Part shown: in pieces, positions 59,301-64,000 of the stretch
Position numbering within the stretch: the first letter of the stretch is position 1
Layout: each line of letters opens with the position of its first letter
Origin: Siderastrea siderea
Taxonomy: Eukaryota > Cnidaria > Anthozoa > Scleractinia > Rhizangiidae
Assembly: GCA_964030785.1 (NCBI GenBank)
Contig: OZ034968.1
Span: forward strand, 40,651,186 to 40,715,185
Reading direction: 5' to 3'
Length of the DNA: 64,000 bases
The notes under the pieces: model-generated
Told to the model about the DNA's origin: nothing
Databases searched by the model: none
Seen by the model: only the letters and a program-made list of their open reading frames with translations
Made by a program: the position numbers and the translations under genes

Positions 59301-62300
59301 AAAAGTCGCAAACACACCACCCACGTACTACTGTTCCGGACGATAAATGGAAGTCCTCAATAATTAGGAAAGGATTAGAAAGGATTAGTTATTTTCACTT
59401 ACTATCTTCATCATGGTACATGCCAAAGTTATGTCCCATTTCATGAGCCATGGTTGCGGCAGTAGCTGCTGCATTGACTGCATGATCCTGTTCACAATGA
59501 GACAGAGTACACTCAGCTCAGGACAAGAAACGTCAAAACAATCGCACATACTGCTACGCAGGAACATTATGCAGGTTCACAGAAAAAAGTAACTCAGCTA
59601 TAAGGTAAAAATAGCTCTCAGGAATCAGCAACAAACTCCCGTCTGTTAATTACAACAGGGTGATGTTTATAACGAGGTGTCTGCACTTCCACGGTTTTTT
59701 TCAACTTTTGACAAAGACCAGTTAGCAAAAATTTATCGACACTGCTAGAACGAGCGCCTTGAAATTAGTAACTTTGCTCCGCAAAGTCACGAAATTTTAC
59801 AGACATTTGTATCCTGGGGGGCATACAAACGTCTAAACTATTTGGCGACTTTACGGAGCCATATCTTTGTTAGTTTCAGTCCTATCACTCTCAAACTTGG
59901 CAACTTTACTGATTTTAAGGCGCTCTTTCCAGCGGTGTCGATGGATTTTCGCTTACTGGTCCATGAGAAAAATTGAAAAATCGTGGAAGGGTTTATTGGG
60001 GGGTGGGGGGGGGGGGGGGGGAGGAATACTATGAAGCAGGTGGTGATTTAAGATAGAAATAGAAGAGAGATTTTTTCAACACTACCAGACAGTCCACCCC
60101 CACGAGAGAGCACTTCGGGTTGTTTGTGGACTATTTTACGGACTGTTTTGGTATCCATCTATTGGCAACTTTAACTTTTAACATTACTCATCTTTAAATC
60201 TTTTGAATAATTATTCAATTTTCCTAAAATCCAACAAACCCCCACCCCTCTAATTTCTTCTAAACATACATTTTAAAATCTGCGGAAATATCCTAATTGA
60301 TTTATGGGACCTCATACTACACACTTACGATGGCATTACTGATTTGAATGAAACATCCATGGTATAATTAATAAAAACGGCTAAAACGTTGGGAAAACAT
60401 AGTAAATCGTACATATTTTGTCGTACCTGCACCACACCACCTGACTTCCGTCCACACATGGCCATTACTGCAGCTTTACCAACTGTTGAACCTTTGAAAG
60501 AACGATGCCTGAAGAAAGAGAAATACAGTTTGAAATGGATTGTAAAGCTAGCAGACTGAATCGTGGCCAACAGACTGTATCATTGGGCGAGGGGGGGGGG
60601 GGGGGGGGGGGCAGTGATGGCGCAAAGGTTCCGGACTCGGCGTCAGATGTGGGTTGAGTTTGTTGTTGGTGCTTGTCCTTGCTCCGAGAGGTTTTTCTCC
60701 GGGTACTCCTGTTTTCCCCTTTCCTCAAAAAACAACCTTTCTAAATTCTAATTCGATGTGGACACAGTGGACGAAGAGACACCTTGTGGATGTGCCACCG
60801 CTAATTCCCATTTTTAATAGGCATAAAAGCACTGTTACGCGGGGCAATTTTTTCTTGCAAGGTGCAACACAACACGGACAGCATATCAAGACAAGTAGCT
60901 GAATACGGCGTTACACGCTGTGAACGAACGATCTCACAATTTTCTGAGAAGCAGAAGTCCAGTATACTTTTCCAGCACACTCGCATTTCTTACAACGCAA
61001 AATCTAGCTGAGAGCTAAAGGCAAAAAAGCTAGTCGTCTGTGTTTCCTAACATTCCAAAGAAATTGTCTCACAATGCTTTGGTCACTATTCCATTGCAAG
61101 GAAAATTCCTCAATGTGAGTGATAGTTACAAACTGTTCTCAAACTCATTAATAATTCATAAAGAGAAAACAAAGGAAATCCCTACTGTGACGGTGGGTTT
61201 GGATACAAGATCTTAATTAGCATAAAATTTTGCGAACTTTTGCTTTGAATTTCTCCAAGAATTATGAATGGTTTGAGAAGCCATATCACAAACTCGAAAG
61301 AGTGTTTTATCAGGTGTCCAAACACCTCGAAGTCGATAAAAAAAAAAACTCGGCTGTGCCTCGTTTTTTCAACCCATTTCTCGGTGTATGAATATCCTGA
61401 TGTAACACTCTTTCTCGTGTTTGATAAATTACTTCAAAGTTCAAATGACATTTTCATACAGTCAAACCTCTCTACAACCGCCATCCTCAAGACAATGTAA
61501 AGTGGTCGCCACCATTACGGTTCAACATTAAATAGGGTTGGTTTAACATTAACCAGTAGGGTTAGTTTTGATTGAATGGATTGGAGGTCAGGGAAACCTT
61601 GCTTTTGCAGAAATGTGGTCAGTGGTAGATATTCAACTGTTAACTACAGTGGTTATCAACTTTCTTACTATACTCACGTTAACAGCATCGCGTTGTCATG
61701 CTTGTGTTTTTTAAAAAGATCTTTGTTCCGGTACTCCATAAAATTGTCCAAACACTGGTCTGAATCTTCATTGACATCAATAAGATCACGCTGGTTCCAA
61801 ATCTCAACCATTGTCAAGGCAATACGTATATTAATAGGACGATAAAGCTGAAAAGGAATCGCATTAAGCAAACGTCAGAAAAAATGGCAAACTGTTTTTA
61901 AAATGTTTTATTACAAGCCAAAGGGTTTGTCAGTCAGCCTAGTGATTACCTCAAAAGAAGGGGTGGGGTGCTTACCCTGAAGGAAGGGAGGGGGTAGGGT
62001 GTTATAAAATTCCTTCTGCCTGTACACTTTATTTTCGCTTTCCCTCCCTTCGTTTGAGGCAGATTGCTTCCTCATTTCTCCCACTTGTTGTGGTGTCAAA
62101 TATGCACTGTACAATCCCATTCAAAAACAGTGTGACCATTGAAATAAAAGTTACTGTGATGCAACTTTCATGGGTGCTGTTTATTATTGCTGCATATGAT
62201 GACGAAGTATCGTAAAGTGTGACCATTCAAATGAAAGCTATTGAGAAGTACTTTCCTGTGGTGCTGTTTATTGTAGTGTACAAGATGGTTGCATGTTTTG

Positions 62301-63163
62301 CAAATGCAGATGAATCTTAAACATGCTACACATAGGTAGTTCTAACTTTTGAATCTGTGGATGAAATCCTTAAAGTGGCTATTCAATTGAAAGCTGTTGA
62401 GCAGTACTTTCCTGTAGTGCTGTTTATTTGTAAAACAAGGTGGTTCTAATTAACTTTTGAGTCTGTGGATAAAATTCTTAAGTGTGACTATTCAAGTTAA
62501 AGCTACTGAGCTGTACTTTCCTGTGGTACTGTTTATTATGCTGTGCAAGGCAGTTCTCAGTTTAGAGTCTGTGGATGAAATCCCAAAGTGTGACCATTCA
62601 ATTGAAAGCTGCTGAGCAGTACTTTCCTGTAGTGCTGTTTATTATGCTGTACAAGGCGGTTCCAACATTGAGTCTGCGGATAAAACCCTCATTGCAACCA
62701 TTCAATTGAAAGCTTTTGAGTACTTTTTTCATCTGGCACTGTTCTTGTGAAGAAAAGGGATTTTCTTCACAAAGCTTTCAAATTATTTAAGCCACACAGG
62801 CTGCAGCCAAATCAAATCAAATTATTTGAGCACAAATCATTTCTGATAAACTTACAGAGTCCACAACATTGGCTATACTCTTTGATCGACGTTCCACTGC
62901 AGCCTTGTTACTTTTTAGGTCCAAGTACTAATTAATGAAAGAGGAAGGATAAATTTATACATAATTGCAGGCATTCACATTGCTCAAAGTAACCAACTTC
63001 AGCAAAGTTCAAATTATTTGAAAAAATTTCTGACTTAATTTCAAATTTTAACTTAGAAAGTATACAATCATCAAAACAATAGGAGGCTAAAACTTACCTG
63101 TGAACGATCATTGACTATAATTAATTCCACATACTTTGTTTCACTTTCCACGTTTCGCCGCAC
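39012..63163 (-). CDS. ADAM metalloproteinase-disintegrin, meltrin type, membrane-anchored (5' end off window)
   Basis: Twenty exons on the minus strand join in phase: 2,631 bases, 876 residues from the first visible protease strand to the stop. ADAMs shed membrane-protein ectodomains and bind integrins. Counting from the first visible residue: protease domain 1-211, with zinc ligands His145, His149, His155 and catalytic Glu146 in [11 protein letters not shown] and Met-turn CIM at 171-173; disintegrin about 212-312 with ECDLPEFC at 282-289; cysteine-rich to about 432; EGF-like about 433-490; stalk 491-523; membrane helix about 524-547; cytoplasmic tail 548-876, proline-rich with PxxP sites. 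The zinc site predicts an active protease. Signal peptide, prodomain and cysteine switch must lie beyond 64,000. Domain order and tail resemble ADAM9/12/19; I do not assign an orthologue. Two introns exceed 2 kb: stalk to membrane (5.9 kb) and EGF to stalk (2.4 kb). Confidence 0.93.
40601..40772 (-). CDS. ADAM exon 19: transmembrane helix
   Basis: Encodes [14 protein letters not shown], a hydrophobic run [20 protein letters not shown] with AFIY after it, then a basic [15 protein letters not shown] stop-transfer segment. Acceptor TTATCAG, donor GTATGA. Confidence 0.93.
40780..43149. other. ADAM intron, left part; no gene seen
   Basis: Holds an (AAT)n/(AAAT)n tract near 41,490-41,527, a diverged relative of the ~115-base repeat near 41,880-42,060, and a poly-C run at 42,778-42,799. 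Short inverted words GGTCAGTTTATTGTTTA/CAATAAACTGACC occur near 41,680-41,720. Confidence 0.55.
43150..43956. mobile_element. Inverted-repeat element with ~130-base arms
   Basis: Left arm starts AGTCTTTTACACTCAAA and includes GAAAACCGTGAACACTGAAA and GCGAGACCTTGTAACCGCAG. The right arm (43,830-43,956) is the inverse, ending TTTGAGTGTAAGACT. The interior has no transposase frame. Confidence 0.8.
44095..44235. repeat. 141-base GC-rich hairpin
   Basis: CTTATTGACTGAG...GGGCCGGACGGGAAAATATT on the left matches AATATTTTCCCGTCCGGCCC...CTCAGTCAATAAG on the right, around GAGCGCAGCGAG. Likely a foldback MITE. Confidence 0.92.
44236..46026. other. ADAM intron, middle; no gene seen
   Basis: Near 45,350-45,435 the word GGGCCGTACG recurs in both orientations (hairpin-forming). 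No exon-like frame with conserved motif. Confidence 0.5.
46030..46507. mobile_element. MITE with GGGCCTCTTCATATGA ends and TTA target duplication
   Basis: Ends GGGCCTCTTCATATGA and TCATATGAAGAGGCCC are exact inverse; TTA flanks both sides (46,027-46,029 and 46,508-46,510). CCCGGTTACCGGGAT-like words and CATATGA recur several times inside. A TWA duplication with GGG-starting ends is typical of PIF/Harbinger; family assignment is inference. Confidence 0.85.
46679..46735 (-). CDS. ADAM exon 18: stalk
   Basis: 57 bases, [18 protein letters not shown] between CGTACAG and GTAAGA. Phase 1 on both sides links EGE|G to E|GTQ. Two N-glycosylation sequons (NDT, NIT). Lies 169 bases from the MITE at 46,030-46,507. 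Confidence 0.85.
49173..49260 (-). CDS. ADAM exon 17: EGF-like domain end
   Basis: [20 protein letters not shown], then MWVDCKEGE; CxC...W.GPDC closes the EGF module. Ends phase 1 into the stalk exon. Confidence 0.9.
49290..49486 (+). mobile_element. TTAACCTTTTAAGC-family element (B partner of 2,490)
   Basis: Same insertion site as in copy A, so it predates the duplication. Confidence 0.7.
49575..49786 (-). mobile_element. TTAACCTTTTAAGC-family element (B partner of 2,775)
   Basis: Ends TTAGCCCTTTAAGCCCC and GGGGCTTAAAAGGTTAA, as in copy A. Confidence 0.75.
50900..50986 (-). CDS. ADAM exon 16: entry to EGF-like domain
   Basis: [10 protein letters not shown]...[10 protein letters not shown], phase 0 at both ends; the preceding exon's CGENK makes the usual CGxxKxCxxxxC. 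Confidence 0.9.
51878..51956 (-). CDS. ADAM exon 15: cysteine-rich domain, GTKCG
   Basis: [20 protein letters not shown] and KCGENK. Acceptor TTTTTAG, donor GTAAGA. Confidence 0.9.
52229..52339 (-). CDS. ADAM exon 14: cysteine-rich domain, CGMLQC
   Basis: [20 protein letters not shown]...YYGPTLCK, donor GTTAGT. The tetranucleotide tract starts 18 bases upstream in its 5' intron. Confidence 0.9.
52357..52476. repeat. (TGAA)n/(TCAA)n tract, copy B
   Basis: Same compound tract as 5,557-5,647 but longer. Confidence 0.92.
52519..52840 (+). mobile_element. LINE 3' end, copy B (fuller)
   Basis: Encodes [20 protein letters not shown] and on through [12 protein letters not shown] to a TAA at 52,686, then a 3' UTR ending AAATAAAGT. 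It retains the 33 bases lost from copy A, so it is the ancestral form. Confidence 0.75.
52841..53170. repeat. (ATTCT)66 microsatellite
   Basis: 330 bases of uninterrupted ATTCT at the LINE 3' end. Every frame is open across it because the period contains no stop, giving a spurious 156-codon ORF. Confidence 0.98.
53171..53347. repeat. Tetranucleotide tracts, copy B
   Basis: (CATC)n, (GATC)n, (GTCA)n and (TGTC)n as at 6,045-6,192, with a longer TGTC tract. Confidence 0.92.
53802..53907 (-). CDS. ADAM exon 13: cysteine-rich domain, part 2
   Basis: [34 protein letters not shown]; donor GTGAGT. Confidence 0.9.
54896..54959 (-). CDS. ADAM exon 12: cysteine-rich domain, part 1
   Basis: [20 protein letters not shown]; 64 bases, donor GTACGA. 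Confidence 0.92.
55523..55573 (-). CDS. ADAM exon 11: disintegrin/cysteine-rich junction
   Basis: [17 protein letters not shown], 51 bases, donor GTGGGG. Confidence 0.9.
55923..56111 (-). mobile_element. TTAACCTTTTAAGC-family element (B partner of 8,769)
   Basis: Ends TATCCCTTTAAGCC and GGGCTTAAAGGTATA. Confidence 0.7.
56164..56244 (-). CDS. ADAM exon 10: disintegrin loop
   Basis: [20 protein letters not shown]; the negatively charged ECD loop replaces the snake-venom RGD. 27 codons, phase 0. Confidence 0.94.
56420..56694 (+). mobile_element. tRNA-derived SINE, copy B
   Basis: Same SINE and position as 9,266-9,540. Confidence 0.85.
56749..56847 (-). CDS. ADAM exon 9: disintegrin core
   Basis: [33 protein letters not shown]; 33 codons, donor GTACGT. 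Confidence 0.94.
57412..57483 (-). CDS. ADAM exon 8: start of disintegrin domain
   Basis: [24 protein letters not shown]; 24 codons, donor GTGAGA. Confidence 0.94.
57659..57867 (+). mobile_element. TTAACCTTTTAAGC-family element (B partner of 10,503)
   Basis: Left end TTAAACCTTTAAGCCCC intact, right end degraded as in copy A. Confidence 0.68.
58139..58238 (-). CDS. ADAM exon 7: end of protease domain
   Basis: [20 protein letters not shown] and [13 protein letters not shown]; 100 bases from CTCTTAG to GTAAGT. Confidence 0.9.
58619..58676 (-). CDS. ADAM exon 6: Met-turn
   Basis: [18 protein letters not shown]; joins DED|S upstream and K|SKPS downstream. Confidence 0.9.
59403..59487 (-). CDS. 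ADAM exon 5: zinc-binding site
   Basis: [20 protein letters not shown] then FGMYHDED. All three His ligands and the catalytic Glu are present; 28 codons plus one base. Confidence 0.95.
60427..60508 (-). CDS. ADAM exon 4: protease domain, GxTVG strand
   Basis: [27 protein letters not shown]. Completes the Thr codon split by exon 3. Confidence 0.92.
60612..60756 (+). mobile_element. Internally deleted SINE, copy B
   Basis: As at 13,451 but begins CAGTGATGG, one base changed; the G run before it is also present. Confidence 0.72.
61678..61847 (-). CDS. ADAM exon 3: protease domain, [11 protein letters not shown]
   Basis: Encodes [20 protein letters not shown] and on to [11 protein letters not shown]. 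YRPLNIRIxLxxxExW...HDNAQLLT is a very strong ADAM match. Absent from copy A. Confidence 0.95.
61930..62139. other. ADAM intron, no feature seen
   Basis: No motif recognised; pyrimidine-rich around 62,030-62,090. Confidence 0.5.
62140..62745 (+). repeat. Degenerate tandem repeat, unit ~115 bases (about 5 units)
   Basis: Recurring words: GTGACCATTCAA, TGAAAGCTGCTGAGCAGTAC, TTTCCTGTAGTGCTGTTTAT and GAGTCTGTGGATGAAATCC. Units differ by 10-20 percent by eye. Diverged single relatives occur near 8,505, 55,660 and 41,900. Confidence 0.88.
62856..62927 (-). CDS. ADAM exon 2: protease domain helix
   Basis: [24 protein letters not shown]; 24 codons between TTAATTAG and GTAAGT, phase 0. Confidence 0.88.
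63098..63163 (-). CDS. First visible ADAM exon: protease strand YVELIIVND
   Basis: [22 protein letters not shown]; the KYVELxIVND strand opens the ADAM catalytic domain. Numbered exon 1 only within this window. Confidence 0.9.
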
Positions 63164-63224
63164 CTAGAGAAAAAAACCACATTCAGATTGTTTCGTTCAT
63201 ATCATACACATTGAATATCCCTTT

Positions 63225-63960
63225 AGTAGACACCCAGTGTTCTCTTAAGAGAGGTACCCATTTATGGCAGATTAAAAATGGAGAGTCTCGTGGCTAGGAC
63301 CATGGCTGAGTGTCCTCTTAGGAGAGGTGTCATATAAGGGAGGTTGAAAATGTAGGGTTGAGGTGTGGTTGGGACAACAACTGAGTTTCTGATTAAGAGA
63401 GGTGTCTGTTTATGGGCGGTTAAAATCCAGGGTTAGGGAGTGGCTGGGACAAGAAGTGAGTGTCTCCTTAGGCAAGGTGATCTCCAATATGGAAGGTTAA
63501 ATATATATTGTTAGACAAGTGTGTTTCTGGGACAATGACTGAGTGTCCTCTTTGGAGAGGTGTCCTCTGATATGGACGGTTAAAAAACAAGTGTGAATTT
63601 CAAGATTAAAAAATATATTGTTACATTGTAAAAATACGTTGTTTTCAAAGAAGAAAGTTAAAATATACTGTTTGTGTGTTCCTGAGACAGCGACTGAGTG
63701 TCCTCTTAGGGGAGGTGTCAGCTTATGGGATGATTAAAATAAAGCTTTTGTGTGTGGTTGGGACAACAACTAAGGGTCTCCTTGGGGTAGTTGTCTGAAA
63801 TGGAGGACAAAAAATACAGTGTTCATGTGTGGTGGAGAAAATAACAAAGAGTCTGCTTAGGAGAGGTGTCTGTTGTGGAGGATAAAGATATAGCATTTGT
63901 GTGTGACATGGAAAATGACCAAGAGTCTGCTTAGGAGAGCTGTCAGCTTATGGGTGGTTA
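63225..63960. repeat. Degenerate tandem repeat, unit ~70-150 bases (about 9 units)
   Basis: Core words GAGTGTCCTCTTAGGAGAGG, TGTC...TTATGGG.GGTTAAAA and GGTTGGGACAACAACTGA recur from 63,236 to the window edge. It lies in the ADAM intron leading to unseen 5' exons. Confidence 0.85.
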
Positions 63961-64000
63961 ACAAAAGTAGTGTTTGGAACTGCAGCTGTGTCCTGTAACT

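Larger units (their letters stand above)
46780..61579. repeat. Large direct duplication, copy B
   Basis: Partner of 1-14,413. Ends after GATTGAATGG at 61,570-61,579, about 100 bases from ADAM exon 3. Unlike copy A it continues into the rest of the ADAM gene on both sides. Confidence 0.95.

Noticed and set aside
1..64000. CRISPR array, operon or prokaryotic island
   Set aside because: Direct repeats present are microsatellites and transposons; genes are intron-rich or eukaryotic single-exon types.

Overview
This window looks like nuclear DNA from a cnidarian, most likely a stony coral. The reasons are a secreted single-exon MACPF protein of the kind known from anemones and corals, a many-exon ADAM gene, a Penelope-like retroelement (PLE), tRNA-derived SINEs and many short inverted-repeat elements in AT-rich introns. 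The species call is inference. No bacterial, organellar or viral gene was recognised.

The dominant structure is a large direct duplication. Bases 1-14,413 (copy A) match 46,780-61,579 (copy B) almost base for base, at an offset of 46.8-47.2 kb. Similarity stops abruptly at 14,413 and 61,579, which fits a tandem duplication of a unit of about 47.17 kb (14,414-61,579) whose first copy runs off the left edge. Two haplotypes joined in one contig could give the same picture.

The main gene is a minus-strand ADAM metalloproteinase of the meltrin (ADAM9/12/19) type. Twenty exons between 63,163 and 39,012 join in one frame (2,631 bases, 876 residues plus stop). They encode a zinc protease domain with [11 protein letters not shown], disintegrin, cysteine-rich and EGF-like domains, a stalk, one membrane helix and a long proline-rich tail with three copies of a 14-residue motif. 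Signal peptide and prodomain exons lie beyond 64,000. Copy A holds 14 exons identical to the B exons but lacks the first half of the protease domain, because the duplication breakpoint falls about 100 bases short of that exon.

Between the ADAM copies, 14.4-25.6 kb holds two diverged copies of an untranslated module. The first carries a 1.25 kb foldback element; the second carries a broken PLE with an RT/GIY-YIG frame and a hammerhead-like core. A third module fragment (27.3 kb) lies upstream of the plus-strand MACPF gene (28,315-29,847), which has a signal peptide but an in-frame stop at codon 47. From 30.4 to 36.3 kb is a cluster of diverged duplicated blocks, a 262-base palindrome and a 247-base tandem repeat with tRNA-like heads. 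From 36.3 to 38.7 kb I see no gene. The long ADAM stalk-to-membrane intron (40.8-46.7 kb) holds several inverted-repeat elements. The right end (62.1-64 kb) is intronic and rich in degenerate tandem repeats.
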